A stretch of 64,000 bases of DNA from Deltaproteobacteria bacterium (GTDB lineage Bacteria; Desulfobacterota; GWC2-55-46). How positions within the stretch are numbered: position 1 is the stretch's first letter; every line of letters begins with the position of its first letter. Below are positions 24,784 to 32,528 of this stretch, piece after piece. Location: positions 92,738 to 156,737 of the forward strand of contig JADLDY010000001.1 in assembly GCA_020846435.1 (NCBI GenBank), given 5' to 3'. Under the pieces are notes generated by a model. The model was not told the DNA's origin and did no database searches. It saw only the letters and a program-made list of their open reading frames with translations. The translations under genes and the position numbers were made by a program.

Positions 24784-24799
24784 GCTGGCAAGGGGTGGG

Positions 24800-25291
24800 T
24801 CAGCCGAGGGGCGTCAGCTTTTCAAAAGACGCCTTGAGCCCGAGCCTTCTGGAGAGTTTCTTCAAACCGGCCCGTATGGATGCTGTATTCCCGGGGCACC
24901 ATGCCTGGAGAGCGACGACGCTCATCGCGCCGAGAGATTTTGACTCTATCTCCGTTATCTCGGCCCCTTCTGATGAGACCATCTCTGAAAGGAGGCGCAG
25001 GGTATCAGGCCTTCCGGCGCCGTAGAGCGTTATCTGTATGTTGCCGGGCGCTCCAGTGTCTGCTTCCGTGATCTGCCCTGACTTTATCATGACGGATGAG
25101 CCTTTGAACTCTTTCATCGTCTTTGAGAGGCCGGTCCTCCTGCCGAGCACGAGGATCGTCGCGGCAAACCCCTTGCCGAACGAGGTGAGGAGGCACGAGT
25201 CTACCGCGCAGCCGTTCTCGCTGAGAGAGGCGAATATCTCGCGGATCACCCCCCGTTCAGGTCCAAAGGCAACAAGGGCATACCTTTTCAT
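24800..25291 (-). CDS. Tandem ACT-domain protein (GcvR-like)
   Basis: Protein of 163 residues with two ACT-like beta-alpha-beta modules (MKRYALVAFGPERGVIREIF at about 1-60 and IQITLYGAGRPDTLRLL at about 88-150). The architecture resembles glycine-cleavage regulator GcvR, which binds amino acids and has no DNA-binding domain of its own. It ends 17 bases before the BirA operator on the same strand, so it may read into the biotin operon. The ligand is unknown; calling it a regulator of glycine cleavage would go beyond the sequence. Confidence 0.75.
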   Translation of the reverse strand: MKRYALVAFGPERGVIREIFASLSENGCAVDSCLLTSFGKGFAATILVLGRRTGLSKTMKEFKGSSVMIKSGQITEADTGAPGNIQITLYGAGRPDTLRLLSEMVSSEGAEITEIESKSLGAMSVVALQAWCPGNTASIRAGLKKLSRRLGLKASFEKLTPLG

Positions 25292-25540
25292 AGCGTCTCC
25301 TTCCTTTCATTGGAAAAGCCATTCGGGCTCAATTGGTGTTATGCCGGGAGGTTTTTTCTGGTTTGTTCTTTCGAGTGAGAACGCGTTCAAGGCTTGATTC
25401 TGTCCTCGATGCCGCGGACAGGAGGTTTGCCTGTGGAAGAGGAGAGCGCTCTTTGGTCCTGAGGTTTCCCGCGATCTGACCGGGGGGTGATGTATGCGCG
25501 CCCCTTGGCCTATTGTTCTCCTCGGCGGGGCGAACGGGCC

Positions 25541-25554
25541 GTGACTTTTGTCAC
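25541..25554. promoter_or_regulatory. GTGAC-N4-GTCAC palindrome
   Basis: Perfect inverted repeat in a 370-bp gap, 250 bases upstream of the ACT-domain gene on the minus strand. It could be a CRP/FNR-superfamily half-site variant. Nothing else recognisable is seen in 25292-25661. Confidence 0.3.
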
Positions 25555-25661
25555 GCTTGCGCTTTTTTTCGTCTGAAAAGGCTCATTTTCATCCTTTTGA
25601 CATGCCGGGAACGATGACGGCGCCCTGCGGGTTCAGGCCATGGGGTTGACGGGAAGGCTCG

Positions 25662-26990
25662 TCACTTCTTTTCTTTCTTCTCAGCCCTCTCTTTCATCAT
25701 TTTGGCTATCTGTGCGTCATAGCCCCTGTCCGTGGGTTTGTAGTATCTCCGGGACTTCAGTTCGTCAGGCAAATAGTCCTGCTCAGCTACCGCGTCCTTG
25801 AAGTTGTGCGGGTACTTGTACCCCTTGCCGTAGCCGAGCCCCTTCATCAGTTTCGTCGGAGCGTTCCTTATGTGGAGCGGAACTCTGAGCGCGCCGTGTT
25901 TTTTAACATCGTCAGCGGCCTCTAGGTACGCCATGTACGAGGCGTTGGATTTTGCCGCGGTCGCCAGATAGCAGACCCCCTGCGCCAGAGGTATCCACCC
26001 CTCAGGCATGCCTATGAAATCGACCGAGTCCTTCACCGCGTTGGCGACCATTATGGCCCTCGGGTCGGCGTTCCCGATGTCTTCGGAAGCGAATATGACC
26101 ATGCGCCGCGCTATGAAAAGAGGGTCTTCTCCGGCTTCTATCATGCGGGCGAGCCAGTAGAGCGCTCCGTCAGGGTCGCTCCCGCGCATGGACTTTATGA
26201 AGGCCGAGATGACGTTGTAATGCTCTTCGTCAGACTTGTCGTACAGGAGCATTTTTTTCTGCATGGCCTCTGTCGCGGCCTCGAGCGTTATATGCTTTAC
26301 CCCGTCGGCGCCCGGCTCGGTTATCATGAAGGCCGCTTCCAGTGAGTTCAGCGCGCTCCTCGCGTCCCCGGCAGAGCTGTCCGCGATGAAGCCCAACGCC
26401 TCTTCCGTGACCTCGGCCTTCATGTTGCCGAGTCCCCGTTCTTTATCCGAGAGGGCGTCGTTCAATATCTTTTTAATCGATTCGTCCGAGAGGGCTTCGA
26501 GCACCAATACCTTGCACCTTGAAAGGAGCGGCGCGTTGATCTCGAAGGAGGGGTTTTCAGTGGTAGCTCCTATGAGCGTTATCGTGCCGTCTTCAACGCT
26601 GTGCAAAAAGGCGTCCTGCTGGCTCTTGTTGAACCTGTGTATCTCGTCGACGAACAGGACGGTCTTCCTGCCCCGCTGGAGGCTGTCTCTGGCCGCCTTT
26701 ATTACCTCCCTTATCTCCTTGACCCCTGAGAGGACGGCCGAGAACTCGACGAAGTCGGCCTTCGACGCTTCGGCCACGATCCGGGCGAGAGTGGTCTTGC
26801 CGGTACCCGGAGGGCCCCATAGTATGAGGGAGGGGAGTTCGCCCCTTTTTATGACCCTGTCGAGGATTCTGCCTTCTCCGACAAGGTGTTCCTGCCCTAT
26901 GAAGCCTTTAAGGGCCGAAGGCCTCATCCTCTCCGCGAGAGGGGCGTTCTTCATCTCTTTCGGGCTCTTGCCGAAAAGGTCCATTTCCAT
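25662..26990 (-). CDS. rarA: Replication-associated recombination ATPase RarA/MgsA
   Basis: AAA+ clamp-loader-like ATPase of 442 residues acting at stalled replication forks. Walker A GPPGTGKTT, Walker B LFVDEIHRF, sensor 1 GATTENPSF and arginine finger LLSRCK are present, followed by the tetramerisation region with YWLARMIEAGEDP. The start at 26990 (MEMDLFGKSP) has GAGGAG at good spacing; the ATG two codons earlier sits on top of that site. A lysine/glutamate-rich tail ends the protein. It is transcribed alone. Confidence 0.95.
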   Translation of the reverse strand: MEMDLFGKSPKEMKNAPLAERMRPSALKGFIGQEHLVGEGRILDRVIKRGELPSLILWGPPGTGKTTLARIVAEASKADFVEFSAVLSGVKEIREVIKAARDSLQRGRKTVLFVDEIHRFNKSQQDAFLHSVEDGTITLIGATTENPSFEINAPLLSRCKVLVLEALSDESIKKILNDALSDKERGLGNMKAEVTEEALGFIADSSAGDARSALNSLEAAFMITEPGADGVKHITLEAATEAMQKKMLLYDKSDEEHYNVISAFIKSMRGSDPDGALYWLARMIEAGEDPLFIARRMVIFASEDIGNADPRAIMVANAVKDSVDFIGMPEGWIPLAQGVCYLATAAKSNASYMAYLEAADDVKKHGALRVPLHIRNAPTKLMKGLGYGKGYKYPHNFKDAVAEQDYLPDELKSRRYYKPTDRGYDAQIAKMMKERAEKKEKK

Positions 26991-27132
26991 GATCATTCTC
27001 CTCTTCGGGCAATTCTACTATACGGGCCTGTGAAATGGAAGCAAGGGGCAGGCCTTTCGGCCTCAAACGGGTTGACACTGTAAATCCAGATGGGTTAGCA
27101 TATCTTTTTTACTCCATTCTGAAGGGTGCCGG

Positions 27133-27777
27133 ATGCGCGTTGCTGTATTTGGAGGGACTTTCAACCCGGTGCATTACGGCCATCTCCGGCTTGCCGAAGA
27201 GGTGAGGGATGCCTGTGGCCTTGACACGGTCATCTTCATGCCGACTTTCCTTACGCCCCACAAACAAAACGAACCGCAGACGCCCGCCAGAGTGCGCCTC
27301 GAGCTTGTCCGCCGCGCAATCTCGGATAATCCCAGCTTTTCGGTCTCCAGCCTTGAGATAGAGCGCGAAGGCAGGTCTTTTACGATAGACACTGTAAGAG
27401 AGCTCCTGAAGGAGCCTGATACGCGAGTCTCCCTAATCATGGGGAGCGATTCCTTCAACGACATAGCACAGTGGCATGAATACGAAGAGCTCATCCGTCT
27501 TTCAAGCTTCATCGTCGTGCCGAGGCCCGGTTATCCGGTAAGGAAGCCCGAGGAGGTGCTGAAGGTTGAACTGGCCTCCAAGTTCTGGTATGATTCCCTG
27601 TCCGGCGCGTATGTCAATTCCAGCGGGAATTCTATCACTTACCTCGCTACGACGCCCATTGACATATCCTCTTCAGATATAAGGGAGCGGGTTGGGGCCG
27701 GGAGAAGCGTAAGGTATCTCCTTCCCGACAGCGTCATAGAGTTCATCCAGGAGCAGTGCATATACGGGCGGCCCTGA
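27133..27777 (+). CDS. nadD: Nicotinate-nucleotide adenylyltransferase
   Basis: NAD biosynthesis enzyme joining nicotinate mononucleotide and ATP; 214 residues, normal length. The N-terminal GGTFNPVHYGH holds the phosphate-binding loop and (H/T)xGH signature of nucleotidyltransferases, and the C-terminal ISSSDIRERV is the second ATP-binding motif. It heads a three-gene run nadD-rsfS-rlmH that is common in bacteria; rsfS starts 7 bases after its stop. Confidence 0.95.
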   Translation: MRVAVFGGTFNPVHYGHLRLAEEVRDACGLDTVIFMPTFLTPHKQNEPQTPARVRLELVRRAISDNPSFSVSSLEIEREGRSFTIDTVRELLKEPDTRVSLIMGSDSFNDIAQWHEYEELIRLSSFIVVPRPGYPVRKPEEVLKVELASKFWYDSLSGAYVNSSGNSITYLATTPIDISSSDIRERVGAGRSVRYLLPDSVIEFIQEQCIYGRP

Positions 27778-27784
27778 AAAAAGC

Positions 27785-28348
27785 ATGACAAGGAGCATTC
27801 AACTGGAACCGAAGAAAATGGCTCTCGAGATAGCCAAACTGGCGCTCGACAAGAAGGCCGAAAAAGTCGTCATACTCAACATCAAGAAACTCTCCGCAAT
27901 AGCGGACTACCTGCTCATATGCAGCGCCGACTCTGAACGGCAGGTGCAGGCCATAGCCGACTCCATCGAGGACGGCTTGAGGAAAAAAGGCGAGAGGCCG
28001 CTCGGCATCGAGGGCGTCACGGAAGGCAGGTGGGCGCTCATCGACTATGTCGACGTCGTGGTCCACATATTCCTCGACCGGGTGCGCTCGTTCTACGACC
28101 TCGAAGGGCTCTGGGCGGAAGCCCCGGTCACCGAGGTGAAGGACAAGGCCGCCGCTATTCTCAAGGAAGCCTCCGATAAGGCAAAAGCCGCCGCTGTGAA
28201 GGCTCCTAAAAAGGCCGCCGTAGCGAAGGCCGCGAAAAAGCCAGCCGTTAAAAAGGCCACGAAAAAAACTTCCGCGGCGAAGGCTCCTGAAAAGGCCGCT
28301 GTCACCAAGGCCAAACCAGCGGCCGGGAAAAAGAAGAAGAGCGAGTAG
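27785..28348 (+). CDS. rsfS: Ribosome silencing factor with histone-H1-like tail
   Basis: RsfS/Iojap binds uL14 on the 50S subunit and blocks subunit joining when nutrients are short. The first about 118 residues are the normal RsfS domain (VVILNIKKLSAIADY, the acidic YDLEGLW end). An extra tail of about 65 residues then runs almost only on Lys, Ala, Pro and Thr (KKAAVAKAAKKPAVKKATKK), like histone-H1 or AlgP-type tails. Family members usually stop at about 105-130 residues, so the tail is an addition, probably disordered and RNA- or DNA-binding. It precedes rlmH, another large-subunit factor. Confidence 0.92.
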   Translation: MTRSIQLEPKKMALEIAKLALDKKAEKVVILNIKKLSAIADYLLICSADSERQVQAIADSIEDGLRKKGERPLGIEGVTEGRWALIDYVDVVVHIFLDRVRSFYDLEGLWAEAPVTEVKDKAAAILKEASDKAKAAAVKAPKKAAVAKAAKKPAVKKATKKTSAAKAPEKAAVTKAKPAAGKKKKSE

Positions 28349-28353
28349 CGCCG

Positions 28354-28824
28354 GTGAAGATAACCTTCGTCGCCGTGGGCTCTGTCAAGAAGTCCTCCAT
28401 CTTCGAGTCTGCCGCCGAGTACCTCAAGAGGATCAAAAGGTATGTCCCGGCCGAGGCCGTGGAGGTCAAGGACGAAGGCGCTTCCCCGAAGGTCCCCAGG
28501 GAGGATGTCCTGCGTAAAGAGGGGCAAAGGATCCTCGCGGCGCTCGGCCAGGGTGGCTGCACGGTAGTCCTCGCTGACACTGGCTCCTCCATGACGTCAG
28601 CGGCCTTCTCGAAGTTCATCGAGGGGCTCATGAACCAGGGAAGGAAGAATGTCTCGTTCGTCGTAGGCGGGGCCTACGGGCTCCACAAGGACGTCTACGG
28701 CGCGGCAGACCATGTCCTGTCGCTCTCAGCGATGACCCTGCCGCACGACCTCGCGCGGCTCTTTCTTTATGAACAGGTTTACAGGGCGTTTACCATAATG
28801 AGGGGCGAGCCCTACTCCCACTGA
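28354..28824 (+). CDS. rlmH: 23S rRNA pseudouridine-1915 N3-methyltransferase
   Basis: SPOUT-class methyltransferase of 156 residues that modifies pseudouridine 1915 of the 50S subunit. The SAM-binding knot region VVGGAYGLH and the family C-terminus LPHDLARLFLYEQVYRAF with final EPYSH are clear. GTG start 5 bases after the rsfS stop; the pair forms a ribosome-maturation unit. Confidence 0.95.
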   Translation: MKITFVAVGSVKKSSIFESAAEYLKRIKRYVPAEAVEVKDEGASPKVPREDVLRKEGQRILAALGQGGCTVVLADTGSSMTSAAFSKFIEGLMNQGRKNVSFVVGGAYGLHKDVYGAADHVLSLSAMTLPHDLARLFLYEQVYRAFTIMRGEPYSH

Positions 28825-28868
28825 CAGGCCGCACAAAAAGTCCATTGCTTAGGCGTTTTTCAGCGGCC
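28825..28868. repeat. Deleted copy of the palindromic repeat
   Basis: CAGGCCGCACAAAAAGTCCA matches the left end of the element at 19316 with three mismatches, and GTTTTTCAGCGGCC closes a shortened inverted repeat. It begins directly after the rlmH stop codon and could act as that operon's transcript end. Confidence 0.5.
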
Positions 28869-28903
28869 ATTAAACAGTAAACACAAACCCTAACGGCAGG
28901 CCT

Positions 28904-30250
28904 ATGTACACCAAGATACTCCTCATCTTCATAATTTTAATACTGAGCGCGTTCTTCTATCTGCACACGATGAACCCGGGCTCCCTGACCTACACGGTCT
29001 CGGCCGCGAGCATCTACGAGATGCCGCCGACCATGCTCCTTTTCGTCGGGTTTTTCGCCGGAGTCGTGATAGCGGTCCTGAACTCGCTCCTTGTCGACGC
29101 GAGACGGGCCTGGCTCGAGATGCAGTCGAGAAAGGAAAAGAAGCTGCTCGCGCAGGCTGACGAGAATTACAGGAAGGGCACCGAGCTCCTCGTCAAGGGA
29201 GAGACCGCCGGGGCGAGGGAGCTTATCGAGAAGGCCCTCAAGGCCAAGCCCTCTGAAACCGGCATGATAATAAGCCTCTCAGAGACATACATGAGGGAGA
29301 ACAGGCCGTCCGAGGCCGTGAAGGTGCTCGAAGGCGGATTCCTGGGCAACTCTTCCTCGATCGGGATATTGAACTCTCTGGCGCGGTGCGCGGCCGACTC
29401 AGGCGACATCATGAGGGCGACCAAGGCCCTCGAAGAGGTCGTAAAGCTCGACCCGAGGAACCTTTACGCCCTGAGGCGCCTCAGAGACTTCAGGGTAAAG
29501 GAATCGCTCTGGAGTGACGCCGCCGACCTGCAGAAAAAAATAGTCGACAGTGAAAAGGACGAGACTTCGAGGAAGAAGGAGAAGAGGCTTTTGACCGGCC
29601 TCCTCTTCGAGTCGGCGTCGAGGGCGTGCTCCGACGGCAAGCTCTCCGACGCGCTCATAAAGTTGAAAGAGGTCTTGAGGAACGACGACGCGTTCATGCC
29701 AGCGCACGTGCTTTTGGGAGACGTGCTCGCGAGGCAGGGCAACATCCTCAACGCGATAAAGGTATGGGAGAAGGCGAGAGTCAAGTTCCCGAAGTCCGAA
29801 GCCCTGATGCTCCGCCTCGAGGATATATACATAAGCGAGTCCGCGCCTGAGCGGATACTCGAGAAGTACAAGAAGGAGATTCACGCCAACCCCACAGACT
29901 ACAACCTGAGGCTCCTTCTGGCCCGCCTTTACCTGAGGCTCGAGATGGTCGACAACGCCATCGAGGAGCTCGAAGCCATGGCCAATGAGGGTGTCGAGGG
30001 CTACTACCACTCGGTGCTTCTCGGCGAGGCCTATTTGAGGAGAAAGCAGTCTGGCAAGGCCGCGCACCTCTTCCAGAAGGCGCTCGGCATGGACAGGGAG
30101 TTCAGCCCCGCGTTCGCCTGTTCGTCGTGCTCCGCCTCAGCCCAGGCATGGGCTCCGAGGTGCCCGTCCTGCGGAGAGTGGAACTCTCTCGCCATGAAGG
30201 GCTCGCCTCCGCCCGCCAGGGTCTCTTCGGCCCAGCGAAAGCTGTTCTGA
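28904..30250 (+). CDS. lapB: LapB-like TPR protein with N-terminal LapA-like membrane hairpin
   Basis: Inner-membrane TPR protein of 448 residues. Two hydrophobic segments at the N-terminus (about 5-20 and 44-64) resemble the LapA hairpin. About seven TPR-like repeats follow (about 85-395). The end carries a rubredoxin-like zinc ribbon, CSSC ... CPSC (about 406-424), the mark of LapB/YciM. In E. coli, LapB brings LpxC to FtsH and so controls LPS synthesis. Here LapA and LapB seem fused, which agrees with their operon partnership in gammaproteobacteria. Function by family; the fusion is seen in the sequence. Confidence 0.85.
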   Translation: MYTKILLIFIILILSAFFYLHTMNPGSLTYTVSAASIYEMPPTMLLFVGFFAGVVIAVLNSLLVDARRAWLEMQSRKEKKLLAQADENYRKGTELLVKGETAGARELIEKALKAKPSETGMIISLSETYMRENRPSEAVKVLEGGFLGNSSSIGILNSLARCAADSGDIMRATKALEEVVKLDPRNLYALRRLRDFRVKESLWSDAADLQKKIVDSEKDETSRKKEKRLLTGLLFESASRACSDGKLSDALIKLKEVLRNDDAFMPAHVLLGDVLARQGNILNAIKVWEKARVKFPKSEALMLRLEDIYISESAPERILEKYKKEIHANPTDYNLRLLLARLYLRLEMVDNAIEELEAMANEGVEGYYHSVLLGEAYLRRKQSGKAAHLFQKALGMDREFSPAFACSSCSASAQAWAPRCPSCGEWNSLAMKGSPPPARVSSAQRKLF

Positions 30251-30289
30251 CGCTCTCGCGTCGCAAAAAAAAACGGAGAACATGTAAAA

Positions 30290-31822
30290 GTGAAGAAGGT
30301 CTGCCTTATTGTCATGGACGGGTGGGGGATAAACGCCGATAAAGAGGGCAATGCCACGCGCCTTGCCTCGACCCCGAACCTTGACAGGCTCTTTCGCGAG
30401 TACCCGAGCTCGACAATAGAGACCTCGGGTCTTGCCGTCGGCCTGCCTGAGGGGCAGATGGGCAATTCCGAGGTGGGCCACCTCACCATGGGCTCGGGCC
30501 GCGTCGTGTATCAGGAGCTTACGAGGATAAGCAAGGTCATAAACGAAGGCGGACTCGATGACCATCCTGAGATAGTAAAGCTCGTCTCCACCCTCAAGTC
30601 CTCTGGCAGGGCCCTGCACCTCATGGGCCTTCTTTCCGACGGCGGCGTGCACAGCCACATCAGCCACCTTTTAGGCCTCCTCGACATATTCAGAAAAAAG
30701 GGTCTTGAGAAGATATTCATACACGCCTTCCTTGACGGACGCGACACGCCTCCGTCGAGCGGCGCGAAGTACATGGACGAGCTTGTCGCGCATATCAGTA
30801 AGACCGGCTCTGCCGCGAAGGTAGCGTCAGTCATGGGCAGGTATTTTGCCATGGACAGGGACAACCGCTGGGACAGGGTAAAGAAGGCCTATGACGCGAT
30901 AACCGGCAAGGCCGATGTCACGGCGAAGGACGCGGCAACAGCCGTCGCCGCCGCTTACGCGAAAGGCGAGACCGACGAGTTCGTGAAGCCCGTTGTCATA
31001 ACCGCCGATGGAAAGCCAATCGGTTCGCTTGCGGACGGAGACGGCGTCATCTTCTTCAACTTCAGGGCTGACAGGGCAAGGGAGATAGCGAGGGCCTTTG
31101 TCCTCGATGAGTTCGACGGTTTCGAAAGGGAGAAGCGTCCGGCCCTATCGACATTCCTGTGCATGACAGAGTATGAATCAGCTCTCGGCGCGCCTTCCAT
31201 CTTCAAGACGCAGGACTTGAAGAACATCCTCGGCGAGGTATTGAGCAGGAACAACGTCAGGCAGTTCAGGGTGAGCGAGACGGAGAAGTACGCCCATGTG
31301 ACCTTTTTTTTCAACGGAGGCACGGAAGCGCCCTTCGAGGGCGAGGAAAGGCTCCTCATCCCGTCGGTCAAGGACGTGGCGACCTACGACCTCAAGCCTG
31401 AGATGCGCGCCATCGAGATAGCGGAGGCCGCGGTAGAGAAGATAAAGGAAGGCTCTTACTCCTTCATGCTGATGAACTTCGCCAACGGAGACATGGTCGG
31501 CCATACCGGAGTCATAGATGCCGCTGTAAAGGCCTGCGAGGCGGTTGACAGGGCCGTCGGCATGGTATCTGCTGCGGCTCTCGAGAGAGGCTGGGCGGTC
31601 ATCATCACCGCCGACCACGGCAACGCCGAGCAGATGAAAGACCCTTCTGACGGCGGCGTTTTTACGGCCCACACGATAAACGCCGTACCGTTCATATTTG
31701 CCGACAACGAAAGAAAGGACGTGAAGCTTTCAAACGGCGGGCTTGAGGACGTGGCCCCGACAGTCCTGAAGGCCATGGGCCTGCCGCAGCCGCCTGATAT
31801 GACAGGCAAGGCGCTTTTCTGA
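30290..31822 (+). CDS. gpmI: 2,3-bisphosphoglycerate-independent phosphoglycerate mutase
   Basis: Dimanganese glycolytic enzyme interconverting 3- and 2-phosphoglycerate; 510 residues, normal length. The N-terminal metal motif is VMDGWG, the phospho-serine lies in GNSEVGHLTMG, DGRDTPP is in the phosphatase-like insert, and the C-terminal metal residues lie in NFANGDMVGHTG and ITADHGNAEQM. GTG start 39 bases after lapB; the two may be co-transcribed. Confidence 0.96.
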   Translation: MKKVCLIVMDGWGINADKEGNATRLASTPNLDRLFREYPSSTIETSGLAVGLPEGQMGNSEVGHLTMGSGRVVYQELTRISKVINEGGLDDHPEIVKLVSTLKSSGRALHLMGLLSDGGVHSHISHLLGLLDIFRKKGLEKIFIHAFLDGRDTPPSSGAKYMDELVAHISKTGSAAKVASVMGRYFAMDRDNRWDRVKKAYDAITGKADVTAKDAATAVAAAYAKGETDEFVKPVVITADGKPIGSLADGDGVIFFNFRADRAREIARAFVLDEFDGFEREKRPALSTFLCMTEYESALGAPSIFKTQDLKNILGEVLSRNNVRQFRVSETEKYAHVTFFFNGGTEAPFEGEERLLIPSVKDVATYDLKPEMRAIEIAEAAVEKIKEGSYSFMLMNFANGDMVGHTGVIDAAVKACEAVDRAVGMVSAAALERGWAVIITADHGNAEQMKDPSDGGVFTAHTINAVPFIFADNERKDVKLSNGGLEDVAPTVLKAMGLPQPPDMTGKALF

Positions 31823-31918
31823 AATAAAAATCGCTCTTTTTCCTGATCTCATCATCAGGGCATAAATAAAAAAGCTCACATATTTTCATGTTCAGCAGTT
31901 TATAAAAAGAGGTGCGCC

Positions 31919-32089
31919 ATGCCGAGCAAAAGTTCGTACAGCTACCTTACCTGTCCCATGTGCGACGTCGAGATACCGATGGCAGGGGATGAGAAGATAG
32001 GAGAGCAGGTCTACTGCCCGTACTGCCAGACTCCTCTCGCGCTGAGGAAGACAAAGACGGACGAGGTATACCTCGAAGAGGATTTCTGA
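31919..32089 (+). CDS. Small zinc-ribbon protein, 56 residues
   Basis: Short gene starting MPSKSSYSYLTCPMC, with AGAGG 7 bases upstream of the ATG. Two CxxC knuckles (CPMC and CPYC, 18 residues apart) make a single zinc ribbon, followed by an acidic tail ending EEDF. Too short for usual ORF filters. It converges on the archease gene one base away. Function unknown; such ribbons often bind RNA or assist a partner protein. Confidence 0.65.
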   Translation: MPSKSSYSYLTCPMCDVEIPMAGDEKIGEQVYCPYCQTPLALRKTKTDEVYLEEDF

Positions 32090-32090
32090 C

Positions 32091-32528
32091 TCAGATGTCG
32101 AGCACGACCGTCGCCTTCCAGCCGTTGTCAGTCTGCTCAAGAGCGAACATGTGGAGAGTCACCGCTTTTACGTCCGCGCCTAACTGATGCTTTTCGGGGT
32201 CAGGCGCTTCTCCCGATAATACGGCCGACAGGCCGTACCCTGAGTCTTCTTTTGTTATCCTTATCTCATCCACCCTCAGAAAAAGTCTTCTGGCGTCCTT
32301 GTAATAGACAAGCTCGCCCAGAAAGTCGAAGAGCAGCATCTCTGCGTCGGCGTTCTCGAGCCGCACTTCTACTTTTTCCTTCCTCTCGATCTTGTCAGGC
32401 TCGTCTATCATCACGTTCGTCAGGGCTTCTGCCGCCGCGATGAAGACCTCCTCGAGGCTTTCTCCTGTCGCCTCGAACGCAATGTCAGCGGTCGCTATCT
32501 CTCCGATGTAGCGGTAAGACATCTTCAC
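32091..32528 (-). CDS. Archease, RtcB activator
   Basis: Archease of 145 residues, which speeds guanylylation and turnover of the RtcB RNA ligase. Conserved features are the N-terminal DIAFEATGESLEEVF, the FDFLGELVYYKD segment and the calcium/metal-ligand end VVLDI. The GTG start at 32528 overlaps the rtcB stop as GTGA; an ATG two codons later is possible. Direct coupling with rtcB supports the call. Confidence 0.93.
   Translation of the reverse strand: MKMSYRYIGEIATADIAFEATGESLEEVFIAAAEALTNVMIDEPDKIERKEKVEVRLENADAEMLLFDFLGELVYYKDARRLFLRVDEIRITKEDSGYGLSAVLSGEAPDPEKHQLGADVKAVTLHMFALEQTDNGWKATVVLDI

Noticed and set aside
27071..27105. TTGACA before nadD as a sigma-70 promoter
   Set aside because: TTGACA is present but no acceptable -10 hexamer lies at 16-18 bases.
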